From Balaenoptera acutorostrata (lineage: Eukaryota; Chordata; Mammalia; Artiodactyla; Balaenopteridae): 64,000 nucleotides of DNA. The position numbers and the translations under genes are program-made. The stretch covers positions 24,451,032-24,515,031 of the forward strand of contig NC_080071.1 in NCBI RefSeq assembly GCF_949987535.1, in the 5' to 3' direction. Numbering within the stretch: position 1 is the first letter of the stretch; every line of letters begins with the position of its first letter. Positions 21,151 to 33,530 of this stretch are shown piece after piece. Under the pieces are notes generated by a model. The model made no database searches. It was given only the letters and a program-made list of their open reading frames with translations, and was not told where the DNA came from.

Positions 21151-23636
21151 GGAGCGCAGCACATAATAGGCTGCAAGCCAACACTGTTTGACAAGAATTG
21201 CCCATTGATGCGGAGTGAACCAGAGCCCATTGGGATGCCAACAGTTTGTCCAACGAAATGCTCAAACATCTACCCCGGTGAGCTTAGTGGGCTCAAGACT
21301 TCCTAATGATAGCAAATTTAGAGGTTTTCTCCTCATGTAATCCAGGTAATACGACTGATCTATGGTCATACACTACCCAGCTTGTCTTAGATAATGTAAA
21401 ATACATGATAGTATTTCACATCTCTTATCATCAGAAAAATGTTTCCCAGGACAGGTACTACCTGTGGTTCCTAGGCAGTAGCAGCTACATATACCATATT
21501 CTGTATTGCGCTTAGTATAATGCATATGTGAACATTTAACAAGCCACAGTTCCTGTGCACTAGCAACTGCAGGGCATCTGGAAGAGAGCTGTAGCTTCGA
21601 TAAAATAAGCTGTGTTCATGTTTGATAGTCAGCACTCAGAATTTTTTTAAGAACATTTTTTGCTTAATACTGTTTCATTTTTAAATTTGGAATCCCTTTG
21701 TAGGTAAAGTTGCAGCAGGAGATAAAGGGTCAAGAAACATCTCCTCCTCTGACCTAGCTTAATTTCATTCCAATTATATAGGTAGCTTTCCACGTGTAAA
21801 GCTCTAAGATGGGTGCCACAAGGATACTTAGATAATCTGGATGCGTACCCACCTAGTGGGTTACAATCTCGTTGAAGAATGGTGGGGCAATATGGCAAGT
21901 ACATAATTATAAAGCATAATACTGTAAATTCTCATCTACTGGAACTATAAAAGTTGATAAACCCTAATCTCTAACAGTCTGTTGCCACCAATAACTATAG
22001 TCTCTCACTACACTTGGATTTGGCCTCAGAAATCTTGCCACCACGATGCTCTGTCAAGCCAACAACCTTGATCAGGGTCAATAATCTATTTAGTATCCCT
22101 AGATTATGACATTGGTGATTCCTGATGGAAACACACAAACTACCTAAGAGAACTGATCCATTCATTAGTAGTTATTGGAATATTAACATTTCTTATTTGG
22201 ACAGAGAAGTCTAACTTTACTCAGGAGAAAACAAGAGCTTTCATAGGGATGAAGAGCTAACATATCTTCAGGGTCCAAATGATTATTATCAATGTGTGTA
22301 ATGGGTTGGAAGTGAAAACAAAAACTGGTTGGACTGAGGTTATAGCAAAATAGACACAAAAGGCATTCAAACAAAACAGCGTCAAGAACAGAATGAAAGC
22401 AAACTGAGGGATTCTTTGGGCTACTTCTAACACATGGGCCGTTGTTTGCAAACCCCTGATCTGTGACCTAAATGTTAAAGGTATGGGAACGAAATTGTCA
22501 ATGCAGATCTTTAAATGTGAAAGCACAGTTGGCAGCTCTGATCCACAGGAAGTCCTTAGCAGAGTCCTGAGCACAAGAAGTAAGTTCGCCATTTTGCCTG
22601 AGGCAGGGCCTAACTACACTAAGGCTAGTAACTAGATGTACAGGCCAAGTTATAGCTCTGGAAATCCAGCAAAGGTTAGAGGGAGATAATATGAACATAT
22701 GCAAATTAATCAAGTGTATAACATTATGGAACTGGAAGTTTCAATTGTCTCAGTAGCTGTCTATAGCAACCCATTTCTGAATTAAATGGGAGACTAATTT
22801 TGATTTTTTTTCCTACTTGATAGAATAAAGAATAGTGTGAATAGTGACAAGAATAATAATACTATTTATAATGTGCATTCAAGCAAACTTTAAAAATATA
22901 TAAACTTCTCTGCCTTCCGTAAATGAAAAAGGTAAAAAGCTTTGTTCCCTTGTGCCCCTACATACACTATATATAGATATAGGTATAGTTTATAGCACTT
23001 TTCCATTTTCCTTACTAGAAACTTCCTTTCTAGAGACAGTATTTTAACCAGAAAATGAAAGCGGTTGGCCCTATGGCTTTTTAAATTTTACTTTTTATTC
23101 CCCTGAGGATTTGCTTTCCCAGAGAATTGCTGGAGTATTGAAGAGCTAACACCTTCGAAAAAAAAATATTTGAACAAGCTAATTTTTGCCAAAGCTTTCA
23201 TTTGCATTGTAATTGGTGTTAATACGGTAAGATTCTCAAAGAGACACATGAATTTTAGAAAATTATACATGGATATTTCCAAGGCTTCATTGCACATTCT
23301 ACATGTTGTGTGATAGAATCTTGAATAAACTTCTAGGATTTATTTTCTAAGAATTTTTTGTTTCTCTGGTATAGGAATATAATGACAGATCTACTCCAAA
23401 TCCATAATAGTTGAAATCTGGGCTCAAATCAAAATAATCAACAATATACATTGAACCCCTCATGTCCATATTTAATTCTGTCACTTCCTTAAAAAATAGG
23501 CAATATGAATAAATCCTTCTTTCAAAATGTTTTTTAAAATATTGTCTTAAAACAATATAATTTTTAAGATTCAAAAATAGAAAAATGTCCCATAGAATGT
23601 GCTGATGGAAGAGCTATAACAATCTTTGTATTCTTC
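21151..23636. other. anonymous sequence, 2.5 kb
   Basis: No gene, RNA gene or repeat I can name with confidence. At 22435-22460 a short 'gggccgttgtttgcaaacccctg' segment resembles the end of the MITE family seen at 7646-7872, but the rest is missing. Frames of 60-111 codons here (for example 22257-22592 minus) have no recognisable domain. Confidence 0.45.
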
Positions 23637-23800
23637 TTTTTCTTACCAAGTGCTTAATATGTGCTAGGCATTGCACTGTGAATGAAAAGCGGTTCCCACC
23701 CATAAGGAACTCGAGATTCAACAACGGAGATAGAAATGTAAACAGTAATTACAGAGTTGCTGTGGGAGACCAGACATCATGTTTCATCTAACAGGCCATG
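23637..23800 (-). repeat. L2 fragment, antisense
   Basis: 'agtgcttaatatgtgctaggcattgcac', 'acccataaggaactcgag' and 'gatagaaatgtaaacag' follow the reversed L2 3' end. Confidence 0.55.
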
Positions 23801-23946
23801 TGTCTTGGATCTGCTACTCATTGGTGCAACACTTGTAGACAAACTCTGAATGGTTATTTAGGATTAATACTGATACATTCTTTACTTTTTTAATTGTAGT
23901 AAAAACATTTAATATGAAATCTATCCTCTTAAAAATGTTAAGTGCA

Positions 23947-24042
23947 GTACAGCAGAAACTAACACAACACTGTAAAGCAACTATACTCCAATTAAAAAAA
24001 GAAGAAGAAAAATCCGTGAGATGAGATAAAAAAAAAAAAGAA
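23947..24042 (+). mobile_element. very short 5'-truncated L1 tail inside an older L1
   Basis: Only the last ~50 bases of a cetartiodactyl L1 ('cagcagaaactaacacaac' to 'ctatactccaatt') plus an impure A-rich tail. The 10-bp duplication gttaagtgca lies at 23937-23946 and 24043-24052. The orientation is opposite to the host L1. Confidence 0.85.
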
Positions 24043-24501
24043 GTTAAGTGCACAACACAGTACTGCTAGCTATAGGCGCGATGCTGTACAGTAGATCTCC
24101 AGAACTTACTCATCTTGCACAACTGAAACTTTACACCCCTCGAATAGCAACTCCCCATTTCCCTCTCCCTGCCCAGCCCTTGGTAACCACCATTCTACTC
24201 TCTGTTTCTTTGAGTTTGACTATTTAAGACATCTAGGTGGAATCACATTATTTGTCTTTCTCTGACTGGCTTATTTCACTTAGCATAATTTCCTCAAGCT
24301 CAGTTCATGTTGTTACATAATGCAAGAATTCCTTCTTTTTAAAGGCTGAATAATAGCCCACTGTATGTATATACTACATTTTTCTTTATCCATTCGTCTG
24401 TTGATGGACATTTAGGGTTTTCCGTATCTTGGCTATTGTGAATGATGCTGCAATGAACATGGGAATGTGAATGTCTGGAGTTCTTGATCTCAATGATTTT
24501 A

Positions 24502-24838
24502 TTTATTTTTTTATTTTTATTTTTTTTAAAGAAGAGATGATCTTTTTAAAATTTATTTCTTTTTTTTAAATTTTTGGCTGTGTTGAGTCTTCGTTTCTGT
24601 GCGAGGGCTTTCTCTAGTTGTGGCAAGCGGGGGCCACTCTTCATCGCGATGCGCGGGCCTCTCACTGTCGCGGTCTCTCTTGTTGCGGAGCACAGGCTCC
24701 AGACGCGCAGGCTCAGCAGTTGTGGCGCACGGGCCCAGCCGCTCTGAGGCATGTGGGATCTTCCCAGACCAGGGCTCGAACCCGTGTCCCCTGCACTGGC
24801 AGGCAGACTCTCAATCACTGCACCACCAGGGAAGCCCC
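24502..24838 (-). mobile_element. CHR-type SINE (one-module form), inside an old L1
   Basis: Antisense, with head 'ccaccagggaagcccc' at the right end. Flanked by gatctcaatgatttta (24486-24501) and gatttcaatgatttta (24839-24854), one mismatch. The antisense B-box 'gggctcgaacc' is intact. The core carries a single 'agcagttgtggc' module and is about 262 bases long. Frames at 24546-24893 on both strands arise from it. Confidence 0.95.
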
Positions 24839-26224
24839 GATTTCAATGATTTTAGATGAATACCTAGAAGTGGGATTACTGGATCACATGTAGTTATATT
24901 TTTAGTTTTTTGAGGAACCTCCATGCTGTTTTCCATAGGGGCTGCACCATTTTATATTCCCACCAACAGAGCACAAGTGTTCCAATTTCTCCACATCATT
25001 GAAAACACTTGTAATCTTTTGGTTTTTCAGTAATAGCTGATATTCTTGGTTTGCTTTTCTTATCTAAAAAAATATCTGATTCCCACACAACAGAGGATTC
25101 GGTATCTCAAATTACGGCAGACAGAAGAATTTTAAGTTGACTCTAATTCAGCAAAAATAAAACTGAAAGAAATGGGAATAACAGAAGATTCTGAAAGATA
25201 TTCTTGCTAGTAATTCTCAGTTTTGTCCTTGAAATAAAACAAGTTGACTGTTAATGCATTGTTGATGATGTTCATCCATGGACCCTAAAAGAAATGAGCT
25301 CTTTCACCAGGTTTGCTGTTGGGTGGTATTTGAACAAAGTTAGTTATACATCTATTACCAAAGACCCTCTGGGTGAAAACCCACTGAGGAAATATCTTTC
25401 ATTTTTTAAGTACTAGGAAGAGCTATGCTTCCCTGAGAAACAGATGTTTTCTCCTTTTTAACTGGCCCTTTCTACATTTTCCTTAAGCCATCAAGAAATT
25501 CAGTTCCAAAATCTGTGCTCAAATATAGCAGTTGAGGGGTCTGAATGGTCTATATATTATTTTTTTCTCCATAAATTTTCCATTTAATTTTTGGAAAAAA
25601 GTGAGTTCCTGTTTTCATTTTTGGAAAAAAATATTTTATTATTGAATTACATACATTTTTGCTAAAGTGGTTATATATTCCTTGTGGAATGACATGCAGC
25701 ATATGTCATAATCAATGAATTAGTATTTTTTTAAAGATTAGGTAAACACCAATATCATCAATCATTATAACCCAAATCTTAAATATTTAGAAGACTGTTT
25801 TGTGTGTCACTGTAAATAGTTATAAGTAATCCTTCTTATTTTATCAAATAGTCCTATTCAAAATAAATTATCTTATATTCATAAAATTAAAATTCATCTC
25901 AAATCAGATGTAAGAGTACATAAATGGGCAAGTCCCTTTTTTTCCCTAGAATACTTATACATTTTGAGGCTAAGAGTATGCCAAGAGCCAAATTTCAACC
26001 AATTTGTGAATCACAGCAAAGCACAGGTGCAGCTGGAACAAACTGCCGCCATACAAGAGGATATTTTCATTTTTGGTAAAACAATTTGCGTGTCTGGTTT
26101 TCATTTCAAAGCCTTAGAAAGTCTAGGGCATCATCAATTATACATTTGCCTTTTCTGTATTTCTGTACTACCAGTGCTTATCTACATGTAAGAGAAGGGG
26201 CTTTGTATTATAAACATAAAATAC

Positions 26225-26285
26225 TTTGTTTTACACGTGTGTATATACACACACACATATCTATATGCATGTGTACAAATACACT
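26225..26285. repeat. short TA/CA/TG alternating patch
   Basis: 'gtgtgtatatacacacac' followed by 'atatctatatgcatgtgtac': alternating purine-pyrimidine, imperfect microsatellite. Confidence 0.8.
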
Positions 26286-26826
26286 ATAAATAACTACTCA
26301 GAATGGAGGGAACCAACTCAAAGCCTTCAAATGTAAGAAAATATAAATCTACATATTTTATCTTTTATGAGAGAAACAGATCTCTTACCAACCCATCACC
26401 ATAGCATACAATGGCAAGAGCCTGAGGCCATACACTGAACTCTCTGAAAAGATGAAAGAAGGACTGTTGGTGGAAGAACTTAAACAAGTTTAGGAAAATG
26501 ACCAGGTGCAGCATTGTAGAAAAGGAAAGTAAACAGCTTGCCTAGGGCTTTGCCAGATCATTTTACTGAAAGTCACGTATAGCATTAGTGTTTTTTAAAT
26601 TTTTACTGGACATGCTATTATCACCTATGTTAATTAGTTTGTTTCTTTTCACCCATTATCTTCAAAACTCTGATTAAAACAGTTTAACTCCAGGATACCT
26701 CAAGCCCTGATTCCATACACTCCATTAAGTGCCCTTTGAAACATTTAAGCCCACCTGCCATGGTAAAGAATAGTATTTCTCTTTTACCCACTCAAAATGG
26801 ACTAGGGCATGGACTAGAGCATTGGA

Positions 26827-26857
26827 CTTCTCAAAAATGGACTACATTTTTGAGAAG
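26827..26857. repeat. perfect inverted repeat (hairpin)
   Basis: Arm cttctcaaaaatg (26827-26839), loop gacta, arm catttttgagaag (26845-26857): 13 paired bases without mismatch. Just upstream, 'atggacta' recurs (26797, 26810, 26837), so the structure may have arisen by a template-switch within a locally repeated patch. Confidence 0.95.
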
Positions 26858-28197
26858 GCATTAGTCATGCACATGAACAAGAATAGCCCTTGTTAACACT
26901 AATGAAGACAAAAGCTCCAACGGCTTTTATTACTGCTATGCTTTAGATTATAAAATACAACAGTCAGCAATGTTGACATGGATGTTGCTTGCCAAAGTGC
27001 TCGGCCTTTGATACCTTCATGATGTTTAAAGCTCTTTGAAGAATGCCTAGCTTTAGAGTGGTGAAAGTAATCTTGTGTCCTTGTATGCTTGTCCTGTTTA
27101 TTTAAAAATTTTGTCTTATGTGTTGAGGGTAGTGTTTGGAAAAGGAGGCTTTAAGGTTGACAAGAGTTAACAGAGCTTTCTTGCTGGATTTTCTCTCTTT
27201 GTAACAAATGGAAAATGTACTCAAGTAGTACATGCATATATTGACTTTTTATTTTACAATTTAATGTAAAATTCATCTTTAATTTAAGTCCATATTTAGG
27301 TTTATGTGGGGATTGAGAAAAAGGTTGTCCATTTTTAAAAGAAGGAAAAATTCATTTTGATATATTTGGAACTAACTTGAAAGGGGTAGATATGTTTAGA
27401 AAACAGGTGCACAATATTCTATAGACTTGAATAAAACCATCCAAAAAAGTAAATGAACAATAAAGGAGAAAGTGCATTATTGGAAATTTAGAATGCAAAA
27501 TAGATAAGCTTTCCCTTCTTAAGTATTTAAATGTAAATATCGAAAGTGCTAAAATTAACAGCAGGGATAGCAAAAAAAAGTAATTCTTTTTAATTTTAAT
27601 TTACACAAGCAAAACTGGAATAAAAAATTAGTCAGATTCTGAAGTAATTTCTTGAAGCACCCTTTTTTCCTTACCAAGAATGTCACATCCAAAATAATTT
27701 AGCACCATAAAAGTTACATAATCATTCTGACATTTTCAAAAAGCAACACAATCGCTTTTCATCAAAATGGATGAAGCATACTGGAGTGCCTTAGTGCCTT
27801 AAAACTAGCCTATTATCCCATTCAGCAATTCTTCTGTGTACACTATAAAAGCAAAAGCATTGTGGTTGATTAGACTCACTTACATCACAATAAACCAGGA
27901 GTTGTTTGAGAATGCTAAGCAGTAAAATCCATTAAGGCAACTGATAATTAAATAGTAAACCAGGAAAATCCCTATCCAGAGGTCTTCCTGAAGACTAATG
28001 ATTTAATACAAGAAGCTGTTGGAAGAGGGAGACATGATTGTACTTTCATGAGTTCTTTACAGCCTCAGTGCTTAATTATGGCCTTTTAGTTAGTTATTCA
28101 CTAAATACCTGTTGACTTACTGATATCTCAGCCTACTTTAGTGAATTTCATTCATCAGTTAGCAAGAATATTATATTCCAATATAAGAATATTATAT

Positions 28198-28380
28198 TCC
28201 AGGGGTTCACAAACTTAGTGCATCAGAATCATCTGAGGGGCTTACGTCAGAGATTTCTGATCCCCATTCCCAGAGTTTCTGATTCAGTAGATCTGGAGTG
28301 GGACTGGAGAATTTGTATTTGTAATAAGATTGCCAGCTGATACTGATGATGTTGGTTCTAGCACTATGAGAATTACTCTT
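28198..28380 (+). mobile_element. hAT-Charlie MITE (MER5/MER20-like)
   Basis: Begins 'ccaggggttcacaaactta', contains 'catcagaatcatctgagggg', 'gagtttctgattcagtagatctgg', 'gagaatttgtatttgtaataag' and ends near 'tatgagaattact'. This is the layout of the small palindromic hAT MITEs. The exact family is uncertain. Confidence 0.65.
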
Positions 28381-28710
28381 CTGGTTTAATAAATTTCCAG
28401 TTTCTTTTCCAAAGAATGAGAGATACAGTATCATCAAAAGTTTCCCAATACTCAAGTGAATTGGGAAAACCTAAGCTATTACAGGTTAGGTAAAGCTGTC
28501 AGTAGCACTCTAGCTAAAAGACAGTTTTATACACTAGTTGCTAAGACAACTCTACAGTGAAGTAGAATCTGTAAGAGCAGACAACTTTTGTTCCCTTCTG
28601 CCACAAGTTACCCTTGCTCTCCCAGGTCACATTCTAAGCCTGATTTGACTTATCTGAGGCTTGCATTTACTTCTCGGTGTTGGATTTTTTATTAAGCCAT
28701 CTCTCTATAC
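28381..28710. other. anonymous sequence
   Basis: No gene or nameable repeat between the two DNA transposons. Confidence 0.5.
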
Positions 28711-29176
28711 CAGCATTGTCCAACAGAAATGGAATGAATGCCATAAGTTTCATTTTAAATTTTCTAGTGGCTACAGAAAAAAAAGAAAGAAAACAGGTGA
28801 AATAAAATTTAACAGTATATTTTATTTAACCCAATATATCAAAAATATTATCATTGCAACCTGTAATAATATACAAAAATTGTTAATGTGATATTTTACT
28901 GTTTGGTATTAAATCTTTGAAAATTTGGTATCCATTTTATACTTAGAGCACATTTCAATTCAGATGCTAAACTTTCAGTTGTTTAAATTAAAATGTAGTT
29001 TGACAAAGATAACAGTTTTGCTTAACAGAAAAGTATTTAGCTTCAAGCTTACTTAAATCTAATTTAATAAAAAAAACAGAAAATAAAAAATTCAGTTTCT
29101 CAGTCATACTAATCTGATATTCATTTCAAGTTCCTGCTCACTACATATGGCTAAGTGCCTACCATAAAGGACAACA
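28711..29176 (+). mobile_element. ancient nonautonomous DNA transposon
   Basis: Starts 'cagcattgtccaacagaaat' and ends near 'accataaaggacaacac', roughly the inverted start. Inside are 'attttaaattttctagtggc', 'tattttatttaacccaata', 'atcattgcaacctgtaata' and 'tcacatatggctaagtgcc'-like blocks typical of one high-copy mammalian element. No transposase frame. I do not assign a family name. Confidence 0.55.
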
Positions 29177-31544
29177 CAATTTTATATGTTTAACAACCAC
29201 ATACCCCATAAATTCTACTGAATGTAGCAGAGGAAGAACTGGGCAACTTGAAGAGAAGCAAATCTCTATGATGTGATGTCACCAAGCCAGAAGAGGAAGG
29301 ACTCTATCCTCATTGAAAATGCCTTTTGTTTAAATAATAAAGCACAGCTGAGAGTATAAAATTCAATGATCCCATACAATTTACTACTCTATTGTATTTA
29401 TTACTCTTAATTTCTCCCAAATTTTTACTTTGAAAACTAAATACTATTCTAACTTGAATATGAATAATTTTACAATTCAAACATCACTAGTGAGATAGCC
29501 AATTTATTTACCACTAAAATTCTAAACTTCTCTACAGACTTCTTCAGAAGGAATAGTTCAATTACTTAAAATATTTCAATTTTAGACCAATTTCCCTTAG
29601 AAATTTACTTCAATTAATATAATTTTAGAAGTAGACAAAAGGAAAGAGTAGGAATTTAAAAATACTTCTGAAATAGCTGCCATTGACAATATGTTTATAA
29701 TAAACATAAGGAGTTTTTATTGACATACTTCCATGAAATACTTTAATTATAACATTGGACTTAACTTTCCACTCATAGAGGGTTACCATCCCTGTTTTAA
29801 GTGATACTTAGAGTATGTGATTTTCAAAAGGACACAGAGCTAGTAAATAAAACTTTTCTGCCTATGGAGAAGCTTAAATTCTTTCTACTGTAAGACTCTG
29901 GTACCACGAGATAATATACAATTTCACTTTGTGAAGACCATTATTCACAGGCCAATAATCTGAGAACTAAAATTATTGACATATATTTCACTCTAATCAG
30001 AGAACTACCTCTGGAATCCTAGTGCCTGAAGAGAACAGTTTTTACTTTGGTATATAATTCACAGACCAATATTTAGAGCAATAAAATAACAAAAGAATTT
30101 ACTGGAATTTGGACCTAAGCTGAAGCTGCATTTCAAATCATGGGTGTTATTTCCTTGTGTTCCCTTGTCTTCATTCCTTAGTTACAGGACCTGTGAGCAA
30201 TGACACATTTGGTAGACATATTAAGGTATCTCCAATTATCTCCAAAAAAAACAAGGACTGTTCCTCCAAAAATATTTTAAAATCAAAGTAACTTCATTTC
30301 ATTTTCATCTCCCTTGCCATCAATTATAGTATTTCTGGGAATACCTAAATTCACAGATATGAAATCTTCTAATATCACTGCCTGAAAAAATTATGCAAAT
30401 TTGTAAAACCACTCTAAACTAACTCTAAGTTTAGGTAACTCAATCCTAGGAATAACAGCTTGTCTCTCCATACTTCATCTTGAATAGAAGGGCTTTTGGA
30501 TGAAGATAATAAAATGCTATTTATAACTCACAACTTACTGAGTTCTTACTATGTGCTCTGGTCTGTGATACCAGAAAATAGCAAATGTCTTTCAATTGTA
30601 ACTGACACAAATTGTTACTGTAGTTTGCAGACTTCCTTATCTCAGTAATTCATGGGTAGAGAGCAGGCAATTACCAATAGCTGTCATTACTGTCAATAAA
30701 AAGTTCATTATTTGGCTTTCTAGTCCTTAAATGTAGCTCTTGAGTATTACAAGTTACACTGTGCTTAGGGCATTCTCTTAAAGTTATCAATGGAAGAAAT
30801 ATTAGTAATCTGAGATAATATAAGTTGCCCTGATAAATACCTTGTATTCCATTAGGCATTCACACCACTGGCAATACTAGATGTTTGAATGGAATTTGTG
30901 GTTTCAGTAAAATTGAAGTTGTTTGTGGGAGCAAGGAGTACTATTTTTTAATGAGGTCAAAACAGGGAATGAATAAATAATTATTAGTAACAAGATTAAC
31001 TCTTAAAACAAACTGGAAGTACTCCTTAAACTAGCTGATATTGACCATAATATAGATCACTACATCACCTATGTGTTTAAAAATATGATATAGAAAATCA
31101 CTAAAATAAGAAACTATTATAGCATTAGAAACAGAAATTATAGCATAGAAATAGAGAGTATAATAATAGAATTAGAATTGTATAGAAATAGAACATAGGA
31201 AACTGTAGTAATATAAATGCAATAGGTGAATAATAAATGCTCTCATGGAAAAAAAGTAAAAAACAACAACAAAACAAAACAAAAAATCTGTAAAATATTC
31301 ATCTCTAAGTGTTAATTTTAATAGTAAGTGCAGATTCGGAAAACAATCTTGGGGTTTATTTGCATTTGTAAAACCTAAAGCCTAACATCCCTCTGCATCC
31401 CTCTGCAAGTTGAAAATAAAGAGGACATGAAGTAGAAAAGTTATTTTCAATAGTTTATATACTATAGACCTTGAAACCATTTAATATTTATAGTCTTTGC
31501 ATTCATTCATTCCTTATCCTCATTTATTTATTTATTTAAGTAAA
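29177..31544. other. anonymous AT-rich sequence, 2.4 kb
   Basis: No gene. Weak MIR-like traces occur near 29780-29850 and 30520-30640 but are too diverged to call. 31085-31300 is low-complexity: repeated 'tagaaatagaa' variants, then an (AAAC)n patch. (TTTA)n lies at 31524-31540. Confidence 0.45.
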
Positions 31545-33350
31545 CTTTATTTTTTAGAGCGACTTTAGGTTCACAGCAAAACTGAGTGGAAGGTACAGAG
31601 ATTTCTCATGTTTCCCCTGCTCCCGCATATGCATCCCCTACCCCATCATCAATATCACCAACTGACAGACCTACACTGATACATCATTATCACTCGGAGT
31701 CCATAGTTTACATTAAGGTTTGCTCTTGGTATTGTACATTCTATGGCTTTGGACAAATGTATGATATGTATCCACCATTATAGTATCATAAAGAGTATTT
31801 TCACTGTCCTAAAGTTCCTCTATCCCCTGCCTATTTATCCTTCCTTCCCCCTTAACCTCTGGCAACCACTAATCTTTTTACTGTCTCCATAATTTTGTCT
31901 TTTCCAGAATGTCATATAGTTGGAATCACAGAGTATAGTAGCCTTCATAGATTGACATCTTTCACTTAGTAATAAGCATTTATGGTCCTTCCATGTCTTT
32001 TCGTGGTTTGATAACTCATTTCTTTTTAACACTGAATAATATTCCATTGTATGGATGTACCACAGTATATTTATCATTCATCCAGTGAAAGACATCTTGA
32101 TTGCTTCTAATTTTTGGTAATTATGAGTAAAGCTGCTATAAACATCCATGTGCAGGTTTTTCTGTGGACATATGTTTTCAACTCCTTTGGGCAAATACCA
32201 AAGAGCATGATTTCTGGATTACGTATAAGAGTACATTTAGATTTGTAAGAAATTGCCAAACTGTCTTCCAAAGTGGCTATACGATTTTGATTTCCCATCA
32301 GCAACAAATGAGAATTCCTGTTGCTCCACATCCCCACCAGCATTTAGTATTGTCTGTGTTCCAGATTTTGGCCATTCTAATAGGTGTGTAGTGGTATTTC
32401 AATGTTGTTTTAATTTGCATTTCCCTTATTTGCCATCTGTATATCTTCTTTGGTAAGGTGTTTTTTAAGGTCTTTGGCCATTTTTTTTATATTGTTTTGT
32501 TTATGATCTTATTGTTGAGTTTTAAGAGTTCTTTACATATTTTGGAAAAGAGTCTCTTATCAGATATGCTTTTTGAAAATGTTTTCTCCCAGTCTGTGGT
32601 TTGTTTTTTTCATTCTCTTTACTGTGTCGTTCGCAGAACAGAATTTTTTTATTTTAGTCAAGTCTAATCAATGCAAATAGCCTAATCAATTCTTTTTTTT
32701 TCTTGGATCATATCTTTGGTGTTACATAAAAAGTCAATGCCTAATCTAAGGTCATCTAGCTTTTCTCCTATAGTATCTTCTAGAAGTTTTATCGTTTTTG
32801 TTTTATATTTAGGTCTGTGATTCAATTTGCAATAGTTTTTGTGAGGGGTGTAAGGTCTGTGTCTAGACGCTTTTTCTTTTTTTTCCACATGTGGATGTCC
32901 AGTTGTTTCAGCACCACTTGTTGAAAAGACTATCTTTGTTCCATTGAATCGTCTTTGCTCTTTTGTCAAAGATCCAATAACTATATTTATGTGAGTCTAT
33001 TTCTGGGCTTTCTATTCTGTCCCATTGATCTATTTGTTTATTCTTTTGCCAATACCACATTGCCTTGATTATGGTAGCTTTATAATAAGTCATGAGGTCA
33101 CATAGTGTCAGTCCTCCAGCTTTGTTCTTCTCCTTCAAAATTGCGTTAGCTATTCTGGGTCTTTTAACTCTCCATACAAACTTTAGAAAAGTTTTTTTGG
33201 TATCTACAGAATAACTTGCTGTAATTTTTATTGGGATTACATCAAATCTATAGATCAGGTATGGAAGAATTGACATCTTGACAATATTGAGTTTTCTTAT
33301 CCCTGAACATGAAATATCTCTCCATTTATTTTAGTTCTTCTTTGACATCC
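31545..33350 (-). mobile_element. large old L1 3' fragment, antisense
   Basis: Reversed L1 3' UTR from 'ttttttagagcgactttagg' and 'ttcacagcaaaactgagtgg' through 'ggaaccactaatctttt'-like text, then the ORF2 C-terminal half up to 'ctccatttattttagttc'. About 1.8 kb, 5'-truncated. No clean target-site duplication was found. L1MA/MB-like by 3' UTR, inferred. Confidence 0.9.
31835..33276 (-). pseudogene. L1 ORF2 C-terminal remnant
   Basis: Minus-strand frames at 32908-33276 (122 residues), 32682-32969, 32107-32343 and 31835-32077 are successive pieces of ORF2, each in a different frame, so several indels separate them. Recognisable pieces include an IDQWDRIESPEI-like block, FNKWC, MFIAALL and IHTMEYYSVLKRNE. 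The reverse transcriptase core is missing by truncation. It once encoded the endonuclease/RT protein of a LINE-1; it can make nothing functional now. Confidence 0.85.
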
Positions 33351-33369
33351 ATTCTATTTTTTTTTCAAT

Positions 33370-33530
33370 AAATATTCAGTGAATGCCTAGTATATGCCAG
33401 ACGCTGTGTGAGGCTCTGGATCCATAGTGATAGTCTTTATCCCACAGAGCTTTTAGTATGGAAGCAATTTACAAGAAGCTAGACGAAAGGAGTTACACTT
33501 TAAGGTGTAGAGCTGGATTTCAAAGGAAGA
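33370..33530 (-). repeat. L2 fragment, antisense
   Basis: 'aataaatattcagtgaatgcc', 'tatatgccagacgctgtgtgagg' and 'cccacagagcttttagtatgg' follow the reversed L2 3' end. Confidence 0.55.

Larger units (their letters stand above)
23885..25065 (-). mobile_element. old L1 3' region, antisense, carrying two later insertions
   Basis: Host element of a nested stack. Its 3' UTR starts near 23885, is broken by a short L1 tail (23947-24042), continues ('cagatctccagaactt'-like, 'ccaccattctactctctg', 'gagtttgactatttaagac', 'tggcttatttcacttagc'), is broken again by a CHR SINE (24502-24838), and ends with 'gatgaatacctagaagtggg', 'aggaacctccatgctg' and 'ttccaatttctccacatc' near 25065. L1MB-like by its 3' UTR; the subfamily is inferred. 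Confidence 0.8.
25066..28197. other. anonymous AT-rich sequence, 3.1 kb
   Basis: No gene or nameable interspersed repeat. It contains a short TA/CA patch (26225-26285) and a perfect hairpin (26827-26857), both listed separately. Confidence 0.45.

Noticed and set aside
22257..22592. 111-residue minus-strand frame, hydrophobic at its end
   Set aside because: No recognisable family; the hydrophobic run is typical of T-rich DNA.
24546..24893. Frames on both strands with arginine/serine-rich peptides
   Set aside because: All lie in the CHR SINE at 24502-24838.
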